Positions 46,007 to 55,279 are shown, counted from the stretch's first letter. The stretch is 64,000 nucleotides of DNA from an uncultured Pseudomonadales bacterium (GCA_947487765.1 CANKXO010000001.1:186001-250000); one strand, 5' to 3'. Numbers and translations: made by a program. The notes: generated by a model from the letters alone, not told the origin.

Positions 46007-46900
46007 ATGATAAAAACCAGCCTAGACCACTTGCCAGAAGGCAAGCAGCGTACCCTAGAAGAGATTCGTCGTTTAATTATTGATGAAGCGAGCAAATTTA
46101 CGAAAGGCAATCGTAATCAATACCTTGTTTGGATGGTATTATTTGGTAGCTATGCACGCGGGACTTATGTAGAAGACTCTGTAAATGGCTATATTAGTGA
46201 CTTTGATATCTTAGTCGCGGTCAATGGGCGTGATTTAGCTGACGATACTAGTTTATGGTACGGGATTGAAGAAAAAGCAGACCACTTAACTCGGACGCCC
46301 TTAAATCTGATTGTACACACCCACGAGGAAGTGGCGCAAAAGTTAGAGGAAGGCCATTACTTTTTTACTGATATTCGAACAGAAGGTATTTATCTCTACA
46401 CCTCTAAACCGGATAAAGGCCTACCACAGCCGAAGCATTTAACTAATGAAGAAAAGTTACCTATTGCACAACAACATTATGGTCAATGGTTCGATAGTGC
46501 TAATGAGTTTATGATTGATTATGGCAATGCCTTTAATCGAGGTAGCTTAAAAAAAGCGGCTTTTGAACTTCACCAATCTGTTGAGCGGTTTTATGCTTGC
46601 GTATTGCTGGTGTTCTCCAACTATCGGCCTAAAACACACAACATCGAACGTCTACGTAACATGGCGATTCAGCATACCAACCCTGATAGCCCGTTAGCTG
46701 CAATCTTTTCCGGCAAAGACCGTTTCCAACGCCGAAGTTTTCAGCGGCTTAAGCGGGCTTATATTGACGCCCGATACTCTGAGCATTACGCAATTACAGA
46801 GGAAGAGCTTGACTGGCTTAATAGTGAAGCCAATCAGCTTAAAGAGGCTGTTAATACGCTATGTAACCACTACATCAGTCGTTTGCAAAGAAGTACTTGA
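46007..46900 (+). CDS. Nucleotidyltransferase-HEPN fusion protein
   Basis: A 297-residue two-domain protein. The N-terminal half is a pol-beta-type nucleotidyltransferase with LFGSYARG and the acidic pair in SDFDILVAV. The C-terminal half is an all-helical HEPN-like domain (AAFELHQSVERFYACVLLVF, then RAYIDARYSEHY). Separate MNT and HEPN proteins form toxin-antitoxin pairs in which the NTase AMPylates the HEPN RNase; here they are fused, as in a widespread group of uncharacterised proteins. It is the first gene after attL. Its 3' end overlaps the convergent immunity-like gene by 42 bases. A defence or stress role is inference. Confidence 0.8.
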   Translation: MIKTSLDHLPEGKQRTLEEIRRLIIDEASKFTKGNRNQYLVWMVLFGSYARGTYVEDSVNGYISDFDILVAVNGRDLADDTSLWYGIEEKADHLTRTPLNLIVHTHEEVAQKLEEGHYFFTDIRTEGIYLYTSKPDKGLPQPKHLTNEEKLPIAQQHYGQWFDSANEFMIDYGNAFNRGSLKKAAFELHQSVERFYACVLLVFSNYRPKTHNIERLRNMAIQHTNPDSPLAAIFSGKDRFQRRSFQRLKRAYIDARYSEHYAITEEELDWLNSEANQLKEAVNTLCNHYISRLQRST

Positions 46901-47902
46901 GCCTTCTTCATGTAGGGGTTGAGACTGGTCAATCCATTGGATAAATGGCTTAATTCCTTGAAGGTTTAGCTGTTCCATCCACTCTATATCATGGGAGCCA
47001 CGTTGGCTACCTAGCTCAGCAAAAGCAACGATACTGTCAGGCTTAAAAAAGCCATGCGTTCTCATACTTTCCAATACGCTCACACATAATTCGTAAATAG
47101 AAAGTTTAAAATATTCTTTTTCATCATCCGTAGTAAAGTGTTGTATTTTACTGGCAAGTTGTTCTGATAAGTCATTGAAGAAACAACCATTCTCGCCTGA
47201 ATAAATCCATAGTTCAGGACACCACTGAATAGCGTCTCTTTCCTTCTCTGTGGTTTGGTGCAAATATGCTTGTGTATTCACAGAAGGAACAATAGAAAGG
47301 CTATTTGAGTCACAATACAAACCAAACCCACAAAGATGCTCACCTAAATGATCGGTATTGGTTTTCAGAAAACTATCGATACAGGCTTTTTCGAGTCGCA
47401 GTTTAAATCTGTCAGTATCCAGAGGTAATTGAAAGCTCTTTAATTCTTTCTTTTTGATGGTAGACAGTAAAATGTCACACTGGCTGTTAAATTCAGGTTT
47501 CGATTCTTTGAATGATCTCAGGAATTTTTTAATTGCGACTCTAGTATAGTCTTTTGTATGCCAAAGTCTTTCTTTATAGATATCTGTGGCTTCTATATCT
47601 GACAGAATTCGCTCATGGATTATCTCTGCCCATACAGGAGAGCATTTTATAAATTCAGGTAAAAGAGGTAGAAGCTTTCCTATATAAATATTCTTATTGA
47701 ATGTTTCAATGGCGTGCACGATATTAAATAATACAACAGCATGAGCTGAACTATCATCTAAATATTGAATAAGATACTTGATTGATAAGGGGTGCCCTAG
47801 TGAAGCAATCTCGGTCAAAAGATAGTTAAAATGATCAATATTTTCTTTTTTTTCAAAGTCATTGTAGCGGCTAAGCTTGCTAATAATTTCTTCTATGTTC
47901 AG
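46859..47902 (-). CDS. Putative immunity protein, DUF4303-like C-terminal half
   Basis: The frame is certain from the TTG at 47818, but coding character continues upstream without any ATG. The codons before it read NIEEIISKLSRYNDFEKKEN, and a GGAG at 47911-47914 lies 8 bases before a CTG at 47902, which I take as the probable start (347 residues). The N-terminal part is helical and repeat-like. Residues ~190-300 resemble the DUF4303 immunity family (LCGFGLYCDSNSLSIVPSVN, CPELWIYSGENGCFF). It lies downstream of a toxin-like gene and a small first immunity gene, on the same strand. Confidence 0.55.
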   Translation of the reverse strand: MNIEEIISKLSRYNDFEKKENIDHFNYLLTEIASLGHPLSIKYLIQYLDDSSAHAVVLFNIVHAIETFNKNIYIGKLLPLLPEFIKCSPVWAEIIHERILSDIEATDIYKERLWHTKDYTRVAIKKFLRSFKESKPEFNSQCDILLSTIKKKELKSFQLPLDTDRFKLRLEKACIDSFLKTNTDHLGEHLCGFGLYCDSNSLSIVPSVNTQAYLHQTTEKERDAIQWCPELWIYSGENGCFFNDLSEQLASKIQHFTTDDEKEYFKLSIYELCVSVLESMRTHGFFKPDSIVAFAELGSQRGSHDIEWMEQLNLQGIKPFIQWIDQSQPLHEEGSSTSLQTTDVVVT

Positions 47903-48060
47903 AAAGGTATCTCCATTATGGATAGCTGCTTATTTGAGAGTGTTAGAATATTAAGGCTTTATTAATATATCTATAACGCGCTGCAATTAGTTGTAAGAAT
48001 AATCCAAGGTATTTCCTAGTGATTTTATATCTATTAGAGAATTAAATGGTTCTAGTAGAG

Positions 48061-48393
48061 TTACTCAATAGTTATATGAGGCTCTTTAGGTGCTTTCCAG
48101 CTCACTCTTTGATAGCTACCGTTAACCATACCAATCTCTCGCAAATATTCAAAAACTTCAGAAGGACACCATTCTTTTCCAGCAGAGAAAGAAACTCCCT
48201 TGTCTCGTAAATCTGAAAATAGTGCACCTTTTTCAGCGTTGTCAGCGGTTTGAAAAACAAATTCGGATAAGTCATTGTCAAATACAAATCCTAATTTTTC
48301 CAGATCGGAAGCTATTAGATTATTTGTTACTTTAACCCTAATCACTTTTCCATCAGCTTTTGTGACATAAGCTTTTAAGTCTAATTCATTCAT
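48061..48393 (-). CDS. Small putative immunity protein
   Basis: A 110-residue soluble protein of unknown family (MNELDLKAYVTKADGKVIRV, ending WKAPKEPHITIE). Its ATG overlaps the stop of the upstream toxin-like gene by four bases (ATGA), the arrangement typical of toxin-immunity pairs. I found no motif that names the family; the immunity role is inferred from position, size and coupling. Confidence 0.6.
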   Translation of the reverse strand: MNELDLKAYVTKADGKVIRVKVTNNLIASDLEKLGFVFDNDLSEFVFQTADNAEKGALFSDLRDKGVSFSAGKEWCPSEVFEYLREIGMVNGSYQRVSWKAPKEPHITIE

Positions 48394-49688
48394 TTTACTA
48401 ACACCTCTAATAAGGTTGTGACATCGTTTGTATCTACTGTGGGTATAGAATCAATAACCATTTCGGGTGCTCCACTAGGAAGATGATTTCCAGGCCCTAG
48501 AAAATACTGATTTCCTTCCATCGGGCTTCTACTCATCTTATCAGCTATATTGTCAACACGACGAACTTTAAATCCATCTTGTAAAGAACCCTCTTCTAAA
48601 CCAAATGATTTTTCAAGTTTATTAACTTTGGACTTATCCAGTTTTAATTGGGTTTGACCAGAAAAATCGCCTATAACATCTGTTATTCCTTGTTTATCAG
48701 AAATATACGTTCCATTACGGCCAATTGTTGGATAATTATCCCAAGCTGATGGGCTTATATTAAAACCCACATTATCATCAAGCATCGCTGCCTGACGCTC
48801 ACGAGCTTGAATAATTTTTGGGCTTACTCCCACTGTAGCCGCATCAAAGTAGTTTTCTATAGCACTCGGTGTAACCTTGTCACCTAAGCTGCCAGCTTTA
48901 CCAAGAGCTTTCCCCGCTGCCTTAACTTTATTCCCCGGTGCAATCAACGTAGCAGCCGCATAACCATCGGGACTGGCTTTTTTGAAAGCCGCGATATCCG
49001 CCATATCCTGTGGGGAAGGCTTAAAGCTGTTGACTGAACCGGTATCTCCTAGGATAACACCACCGGTAGATTCGCTGATGATATGCTTAAACAGCCCAAG
49101 GTAGGGGTTGCCCTCAATTGGTTCGATTGAGCCAACATCTGGCGCCCTTGCAGGAGTATAACCGTCCGGCATTTCGGGTGACGGGGCTTGATGGGGTCGC
49201 TCGGCATTTCTCCGTTTTTCAGCTTTGAGTGCTTCAATATCGAGGTCTTTATTCGAGATGATTGGTTTGGCGACAGGGGAGGCTTTCAATGCGCCAAACC
49301 CTGCCCGTGGGTTAGGTCGTATACCGACAGGCAATGAGTAGGGCCAATGATAAGCCAGTACCTTGCCGTTTTTCAGTAAGCTATACAGCCCTCTAAGATA
49401 AGTCAGCTCATCGCCTTTTTGCCGAAGAGCAGGATGATTCTGTGCAAAATACGTTAATGCGCTCCCCGCTGGGACCTTGTGGCGACCACTGCCTAGTAGG
49501 GTTCCCAAGGTTGATGGGCTGGTAATGGAGAGCGCATCGTTGAGCGGTTTGGTATTGATCTTTACGGATTGCTCGACTAACAAAACCGGTCGAGGTCTTG
49601 CAGGAATCACCAAGGCTTTATTGTTTTCGCTAAATTTAATCGGCGCACCCGCATGACGTGGGTGGAAAACATCCAAATGTGAGGACAT
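48390..49688 (-). CDS. Polymorphic-toxin-like protein
   Basis: A 432-residue modular protein. The N-terminal ~150 residues are of unknown family (VFHPRHAGAPIKFSENNKAL; YLRGLYSLLKNGKVLAYHWP). A Pro-rich linker (RPHQAPSPEMPDGYTPARAP) follows, then a segment with the Ala/Gly/Lys repeats usual before toxin tips (APGNKVKAAGKALGKAGSLG). The C-terminal ~130 residues are a compact domain (NGTYISDKQGITDVIGDFSG, ending DTNDVTTLLEVLVK). No signal peptide and no delivery marker such as PAAR, Rhs or a CDI repeat. Two small genes follow on the same strand, the first overlapping. The toxin activity is unknown. Confidence 0.6.
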   Translation of the reverse strand: MSSHLDVFHPRHAGAPIKFSENNKALVIPARPRPVLLVEQSVKINTKPLNDALSITSPSTLGTLLGSGRHKVPAGSALTYFAQNHPALRQKGDELTYLRGLYSLLKNGKVLAYHWPYSLPVGIRPNPRAGFGALKASPVAKPIISNKDLDIEALKAEKRRNAERPHQAPSPEMPDGYTPARAPDVGSIEPIEGNPYLGLFKHIISESTGGVILGDTGSVNSFKPSPQDMADIAAFKKASPDGYAAATLIAPGNKVKAAGKALGKAGSLGDKVTPSAIENYFDAATVGVSPKIIQARERQAAMLDDNVGFNISPSAWDNYPTIGRNGTYISDKQGITDVIGDFSGQTQLKLDKSKVNKLEKSFGLEEGSLQDGFKVRRVDNIADKMSRSPMEGNQYFLGPGNHLPSGAPEMVIDSIPTVDTNDVTTLLEVLVK

Positions 49689-49857
49689 CGTTATCTTATT
49701 CCCTGAAACGGTTGAAGCTATCTGTTATTAATGTGCTCGGAATATACCACAGCCCTTCGGGGAAATGATGTGTATTTTTCTACAATAAATAAAATTGTCA
49801 CCAAAATCATCACAAGTGCGAGCAACGTCGCACTTGATCCCTTTAACAAAAGAAAAA

Positions 49858-50460
49858 TCAGGAGACGCCATTCCGCTTAGTATCAAGCCATTGCTCCATA
49901 GTCACTATCTGATCTTCATTCACAATACTGTCGCTGTTAATGCGCCCTTGCAGTGTTAATTTAATTTGCCTTTGATAATAACAGGCTAATAACAACGGTA
50001 ATGCTTTGTTAAACGTTGCCTCTTCGTCAACATCATTGAATAAAAACGTGCGAATGACCGGTTGTTCAAGTTGTTTAACAATGGTTTCTTCTAAGGCGTA
50101 ATACTCGATCATCAGTGTTTCAACCGTTTCATCATCTAACCCTTTGTAAATCATCATGCCATCTTTGATTCTGAGTTGTTTAACCGGTGACTGAATCGTA
50201 TTAATCAGTGGTTTAACGGCGGTGACTTCCGGCTGCTCTTCTGGTAACACTCCGTTAATTAACTCGTCCATGTCGATACCTTGTTCATCGTAGTAATCAT
50301 ACAATGCGTCATTTTCCGCATCTTTTAAAATGCGCTTGTCGTTTTCAAACTGTGAGAGATAGGCGCGGTTAATACCGGATTCAGTCGCTACTTTCGCTTG
50401 CGACAGTTGTAATAATTGACGGGCTTCAATGGAGTGTTCAGGTAGTAGTAATGTTTGCAT
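49858..50460 (-). CDS. XRE-family HTH regulator
   Basis: A 200-residue protein with an N-terminal helix-turn-helix of Cro/C1 type (ARQLLQLSQAKVATESGINR AYLSQFEND, residues ~14-42) and a C-terminal region of unknown fold with many acidic residues. It lies between the replication initiator gene and the toxin-like gene and is transcribed with them. Likely controls element replication or excision. A long C-terminal part suggests a ligand or partner-binding domain. Confidence 0.75.
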   Translation of the reverse strand: MQTLLLPEHSIEARQLLQLSQAKVATESGINRAYLSQFENDKRILKDAENDALYDYYDEQGIDMDELINGVLPEEQPEVTAVKPLINTIQSPVKQLRIKDGMMIYKGLDDETVETLMIEYYALEETIVKQLEQPVIRTFLFNDVDEEATFNKALPLLLACYYQRQIKLTLQGRINSDSIVNEDQIVTMEQWLDTKRNGVS

Positions 50461-50729
50461 AAAAGCGTATTCCTTGGTTAAATGGTTGTTAACAATACAT
50501 GTGTTTTAAAAACGGTGTGAATCAACGTTTCACTCTGTAAAAACAGAGGTTTTACGTTTGTTAAGCACGGTAAAATAATCGGTAAATATAAGGTAGCCCA
50601 CAAGCCAAAAAATCTAATTCACATTAACCTTTTTGTGTTGTGTAAACTCTTTATGTTGTGTCACTGTGTCTGTACTACATTCTCATTTTTTCGCCTCCTT
50701 CTCATCCATTCTGTTCATTCGTTTACGAC

Positions 50730-52397
50730 TCAAGCAATGCCTTCCGTACAGTTATTGACACAAGTCCAAGGGGGCGCACCTGACGGTGCTTGAGATAAAA
50801 AATAATCATCGTTAGCACTGATGCACTCATCATTGCTGGCAGGTTCGTCAATGGCTTTAATGATCCAATCGTGAACGCGGCTAACCATAATCTCAGGTCC
50901 ATGTAATATGCCTTTAATGATCTGTATCTGTTCAGAGTATTTATTCAGAGTATCCCGAATAATCATGTAAGGACGTACTGGACGACTTTCTCTCGGACAA
51001 ACAGCACCACCCATTAATTGGGTATAGGTTTGCCAGTCGCCTTCGTCAGCCGCTTGTGTCAGCTCTTTTAATAATGTTGGCTCTATGTGCTCAACATCCA
51101 ACCGACGCAGCTCTCGCCAAACGGTGACACTAGGGCCACCAATTTGCTGAAATTGACGAATGCCCCACAGTGACGCCCACGCCTCAATGCGCAACGCGCT
51201 GGTCACAGCATCTCTACCGTAGTGATCCGTATCCACCCCAAAGCCATCAATATTCTTGGCGATGTATTTGGCAATATAGCCGGCAGCAGTGCCTTTATTG
51301 GGGTCGATATGAATGGTCTGAAATCGTTGTTCCTGTGCGCCTTTTTCGTCACCATCCTCTAACAAGGCATAGGCTTTAAAAATAGCTTCGGCTGGCTCGA
51401 TTTGTTCTTTTCTAAAAAACAATAAGAGATGCCAATGGGGTGTTCCATCGTGGTGAGGTTCAGCGACTCGAAACCCAAAGCACTCAAGATGCTGTTTGTC
51501 CCATGCCGAGCGAGTACGCTGCCATAGCGTATTCAAATAGTCATTGGCTCGCCGTGGCGTAAAGTGAGCAAACTTTTCGTTAAACTCACCACTCTTTGAA
51601 TGAACAGGATGATATTTAGAGGGGCACGTCACGGTAAATAAGACCGCTTGCCAGTCATCCTCGGACTGTTGGGCAAACTCTTCAAAGCCTCTAATTCGTG
51701 TCATTAATTCATGGCGGCGATTAATCGGATTAGAGGTAGAGAGTTCGGCCAACTCTGCCAGCGTATAGGTATCGCCGAGTTGATTCTCGGCCACCAGTGA
51801 TTCTAACAAGCGTTGACCTCGTTGTTTCTGGTCACAACGGCGTTTAAAGCTAACGTCACTGATATAAATTCCCTTCCGGTCACACACAATACCCATTTCT
51901 CGAAAGAGGGTTTCCAATTCGCGGCCTTGTTTGACCCGTAATTGTCGGCGTAACCACAGTGGGTCTGTGATACGGGCCAGACTGCTACTCATTTGCTCCT
52001 TGGTCGGACAATCAAATTTTTCAGGAAACGTTAATCCTAAACGTTGTACCCGATCTTTCATTATCCGGTACATCAATTGAAAGCCATGATCTTGTGTGAG
52101 CTGATAAATATGCTTCATCCATTCCTTGGAGCGCCACTCGGCATAATCCACTAATGCATCAAAATCACTGTGTAGCCATAAGCGCGTTTTACCGAGCATT
52201 AGGCGGGGATGAGTTTCCCGTAGCCAATTATTCGCCGCTACATAGCTATGGCGCTTTGATAAGGCTTCATAATGGTTAACGAGTAACCGCATGATGGGCT
52301 GATGCTTATCGAAGATAGCCTCTCGCCATTTGGCACACTCCCATGTGCCATAGACATGACGTAAGCGTTCATAAGGGGCTGTATTCACAGAATCCAT
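50730..52397 (-). CDS. HUH-type replication initiator (phage gpA-like)
   Basis: A 555-residue protein of the phage replication gene A family. The metal-binding HxH is His321-Trp-His323 (EPHHDGTPHWHLLLFF) and the nucleophile motif has two tyrosines, Tyr374 and Tyr378 (GYIAKYIAKN), as in two-tyrosine rolling-circle initiators. It should nick one strand at a double-strand origin and drive rolling-circle replication of the excised element. It begins 6 bases after the AlpA-like gene, so the two are co-transcribed. Confidence 0.88.
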   Translation of the reverse strand: MDSVNTAPYERLRHVYGTWECAKWREAIFDKHQPIMRLLVNHYEALSKRHSYVAANNWLRETHPRLMLGKTRLWLHSDFDALVDYAEWRSKEWMKHIYQLTQDHGFQLMYRIMKDRVQRLGLTFPEKFDCPTKEQMSSSLARITDPLWLRRQLRVKQGRELETLFREMGIVCDRKGIYISDVSFKRRCDQKQRGQRLLESLVAENQLGDTYTLAELAELSTSNPINRRHELMTRIRGFEEFAQQSEDDWQAVLFTVTCPSKYHPVHSKSGEFNEKFAHFTPRRANDYLNTLWQRTRSAWDKQHLECFGFRVAEPHHDGTPHWHLLLFFRKEQIEPAEAIFKAYALLEDGDEKGAQEQRFQTIHIDPNKGTAAGYIAKYIAKNIDGFGVDTDHYGRDAVTSALRIEAWASLWGIRQFQQIGGPSVTVWRELRRLDVEHIEPTLLKELTQAADEGDWQTYTQLMGGAVCPRESRPVRPYMIIRDTLNKYSEQIQIIKGILHGPEIMVSRVHDWIIKAIDEPASNDECISANDDYFLSQAPSGAPPWTCVNNCTEGIA

Positions 52398-52403
52398 TGA
52401 TAG

Positions 52404-52631
52404 TTAACTCCACTGGCCTAAGTGGTCTAACTTCTGCTGATCATTCAACCATTGGTCTAAATCTTCCCGAAGATATCGAACGGCACGGCCAATTTTAATA
52501 AACGGCGGTGCCGGTGTCCGATTACCTCGCTGTCCTTCCATTCGGGCTTGGCGTAAATAAGCGCGACTCATACCAATATAGGCAGCAGTTTCAATCTCGT
52601 TCAGTGCGCGTGATGTTAAGCGTGATTCCAT
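52404..52631 (-). CDS. AlpA-like excisionase/transcription factor
   Basis: A 75-residue MerR/AlpA-type winged helix: EIETAAYIGMSRAYLRQARM, then PPFIKIGRAVRYLREDLDQW. Such proteins in integrative elements act as recombination directionality factors or activators of the integrase. First gene of the minus-strand replication operon and adjacent to the repeat-bearing region 52632-52972. Confidence 0.88.
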   Translation of the reverse strand: MESRLTSRALNEIETAAYIGMSRAYLRQARMEGQRGNRTPAPPFIKIGRAVRYLREDLDQWLNDQQKLDHLGQWS

Positions 52632-52972
52632 TTATCATTTACCTATTGTGTAGTTAACAGTGAAAAACCTATCTAAACATGCGTTCCGGAAAATAAGTCA
52701 ACAGGTCAACGATAATAAAAAGTAGCAACCTGTCAGCACACTTAAAAAACAGCATGTCACTGGTGTAAACAAGGCTAACAATACATTCCGGAAACGAGTC
52801 AATAGGTTAAAACAGGGATAAATAGGAAAAAGTGGAAATAAGCGCGAGGACTCGAAAAAATGGAAAGGAATAACAAGTTAAACTGATTGACTAAAGCTTA
52901 GTAATAATTAAAAAGTGAGTAATAGTAATAAATTTTCATTATCAATACTTTAAGTCTGGAGATAGTAAAAAT
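52632..52972. other. Repeat-bearing control region, candidate origin
   Basis: A 341-base non-coding gap between the divergent AlpA/rep operon and the cargo gene. It contains two imperfect copies of a ~27-base sequence (52682-52710 and 52784-52810) sharing TTCCGGAAA, AGTCAA and AGGT, about 100 bases apart. An inverted pair ACAGGT (52701-52706) / ACCTGT (52728-52733) lies beside the first. These could bind AlpA, the XRE protein or the HUH initiator. Confidence 0.5.
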
Positions 52973-53914
52973 ATGGCCGAAAGCGAAGAGCATAAGTTTA
53001 TCAAAACGTGTATAACGGATACGTTAAAGAAATTCTCCAATAGCAAGCTGTATGGTTATAGCGAGGCTGACCGGAGAAAGTTTGATTTAGCCTGCATGCT
53101 TGAGCGTGACTGGAGTCGCCCATTAGTCGGGCAGGTATTGTGGAGAAATACTGGTGGAATTGATAAAGATATTAGAACGCTCATTAATGACACTGATTCA
53201 GAGATAAAAATCTATGCAATTTCATTATCTAGCGCGCATCGGTCAACTTTTTTTGAGGTCATGAACGATTATAAGAGGTCAGGGAATTATCCCGATTTGT
53301 TCAAAGTCAAACCTATTATCATATCAAGTAAAGTGGATGTTGATAAAGAGTCTGATAGACAAAAAGTGAGCAGCCTTATTCAATCACAAATTGTTGATGA
53401 CATATTATTCAATGTGATTTTTGGTAACTTGAATAAGAATGACCTTAAGTTGTTATTTGATGTAGGAGGGATAGGCGGCTTACACATTACCGTACTCTAT
53501 AAAATTGCAACTCAACGTTTTAACAGCTTATCTGCGTTTTGTAAAAGCATGGATATAAGCGCTGGACCTGTCCGAGAGACTTTGCCTTTACTTCATGCAC
53601 TTAGATTAATTGAATCAAAAGAGTCCTATGTAGTGAGCCAAAAAGGCCGTGTATTATTAGACATTATCGGGCAAATATACTTGTCTTACCAATCAGGAAT
53701 ATACTCTGATGAGCTACTCTATATTCTGGAGAAGTTAGATTGCATCCCACAAAAAAATACCAATTCCTTAACGGTGTCTTTAGATGATGATCCTAGAGGT
53801 ATTATTTTTCCTGGCATAATAATTTGTGTAGATCAGTCTATAAAACGGTGGGAGTATGATTTTACCAATAGTGAATATAATGGATCTCTTAAAGTGCAAT
53901 TGGCACCATACTAA
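52973..53914 (+). CDS. Unknown island cargo protein
   Basis: A 313-residue soluble protein I do not recognise. The first ~140 residues look like an alpha/beta domain (LVGQVLWRNTGGIDKDIRTL, then KIYAISLSSAHRSTFFEVMN, PIIISSKVDVD). Residues ~170-230 look like a winged helix (FNSLSAFCKSMDISAGPVRE followed by LPLLHALRLIESKESYVVSQ). It is the only plus-strand gene in the right half of the element, standing alone with its own upstream GGAG, which is how phage-defence cargo is often placed. Function is unknown. Confidence 0.7.
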   Translation: MAESEEHKFIKTCITDTLKKFSNSKLYGYSEADRRKFDLACMLERDWSRPLVGQVLWRNTGGIDKDIRTLINDTDSEIKIYAISLSSAHRSTFFEVMNDYKRSGNYPDLFKVKPIIISSKVDVDKESDRQKVSSLIQSQIVDDILFNVIFGNLNKNDLKLLFDVGGIGGLHITVLYKIATQRFNSLSAFCKSMDISAGPVRETLPLLHALRLIESKESYVVSQKGRVLLDIIGQIYLSYQSGIYSDELLYILEKLDCIPQKNTNSLTVSLDDDPRGIIFPGIIICVDQSIKRWEYDFTNSEYNGSLKVQLAPY

Positions 53915-54028
53915 GTGCAAAATTCTTAAATATTGTCCGGCTCATTAACCCTAGCTTCTGTAGTAAGAATGATCTGTAATCTGGTTGTACACGCTGTTTC
54001 CCTTATTACTGGCTCACTTTTTGTCGGT

Positions 54029-55279
54029 TTACCCTAGTAAGGCTACAGCATCAGCTTTATGGTCTGGTGCGAGGTGTGCGTAGATGAGTGTTGTATCTAA
54101 ACTAGCATGACCACACAGTTCGCGAACAGTGTTAAGTGGCACGCCTTTCATTACTAGCTGGGACGCAAAATCATGACGCATATCATGCCAGCGAAAATTG
54201 ATTATTTTTGCCGCTCTCAAAATACTGGTCCATGACTTGTTAACATTATCTAGTCGCCCACCTAACACATCATCAGCGGGGAATACACGTCTATCTGGTG
54301 TGGTAGGTGCTTGCTTTTTCCATGATGTGAGGGTGTGTAATGCTGTATCACTAAGGGGGATGTAGCGAGTGTTGCTTGATTTAGTGTTGTCGCCAACTAG
54401 GGCCAGTTGTTTTTGTTCAAAATGGATGTGATCCCAACAAAGGTCAAAGGCTTCGCCGCGTCGCATGCCGGTTTTGAGAGATAATGTAATGAGCGGCGTC
54501 ATTCTGTCAGCATAAGGGCAGTCTATCAGGGAAGGTTTTAGTGCATAGCCTCTCTGTTGGCGATGCAGATTACCTCGTTCACGAGCGGCTTTGATATCAT
54601 TATCTCGTTGCGCTAATACAGCATATAAACGGCTACTTTCAGCTTGGGTGAGGTAACGGACTTTAGGTCTCTTGTCTGTTTTGAGGTTTTTAAGCTTTTT
54701 GAAAGGGTGTTCATTAATAACACTCCAATCAACAGCACGAGATAGAGCGCCTCTCAATGCATTGACCTTACGGTTAATCGTTGTTGCTTTTAATCCTCGT
54801 TGCTTTTCCTCTACGCGCCAGCTATCAATTAACGAATGTGTAATTTCAAGTAATGGTAATGATAGAAAATCCTTAAAGCTTGATTCTATCGTCTTTATTG
54901 TTGCCTGACCGCTTTTCTGGTTCGCCATTATCCATGGCGTATATTGATTGTCCAAAAACGCTGACAAGGTATGCGAGAGTTGTTTAATCGATTGGTTACG
55001 TGCTTCTTTTTTTTCGGCTTGTACGTCGATACCTTTTCCAACTTTGCTGGCGTGTTCTAGCGCATCACTTCGCATTTGTTCGACAGTATTTGTGCCAAAT
55101 ACGCCTAGCATAATGCGTTTACGTTTACGGGCAGTATTGCGATAAGTATAGTAAAATGATTTGCGCCCTGTAGGGTGGACACGTACTAGAAAACCTTTTA
55201 ATTGAGTGTCAAAAATATCGTATTCTTTGGTTTTGGCTTCAAGCGCTTGAACAGTGCTTTTAATGAGTTTGACTTGCAC
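54029..55279 (-). CDS. Tyrosine recombinase integrase of the element
   Basis: A 416-residue integrase of the DUF4102/P4 type. An N-terminal arm-binding domain (TKEYDIFDTQLKGFLVRVHP) and core-binding domain precede the catalytic domain with Arg273 (LKTGMRRGEAFDL), His365 and Arg368 (FRWHDMRHDFASQ), His391 (LCGHASLDTTLIYAHL) and nucleophile Tyr400. All catalytic residues are present, so it should be active. Its start lies 192 bases from attR, as usual for tRNA-integrating elements. Confidence 0.95.
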   Translation of the reverse strand: MQVKLIKSTVQALEAKTKEYDIFDTQLKGFLVRVHPTGRKSFYYTYRNTARKRKRIMLGVFGTNTVEQMRSDALEHASKVGKGIDVQAEKKEARNQSIKQLSHTLSAFLDNQYTPWIMANQKSGQATIKTIESSFKDFLSLPLLEITHSLIDSWRVEEKQRGLKATTINRKVNALRGALSRAVDWSVINEHPFKKLKNLKTDKRPKVRYLTQAESSRLYAVLAQRDNDIKAARERGNLHRQQRGYALKPSLIDCPYADRMTPLITLSLKTGMRRGEAFDLCWDHIHFEQKQLALVGDNTKSSNTRYIPLSDTALHTLTSWKKQAPTTPDRRVFPADDVLGGRLDNVNKSWTSILRAAKIINFRWHDMRHDFASQLVMKGVPLNTVRELCGHASLDTTLIYAHLAPDHKADAVALLG

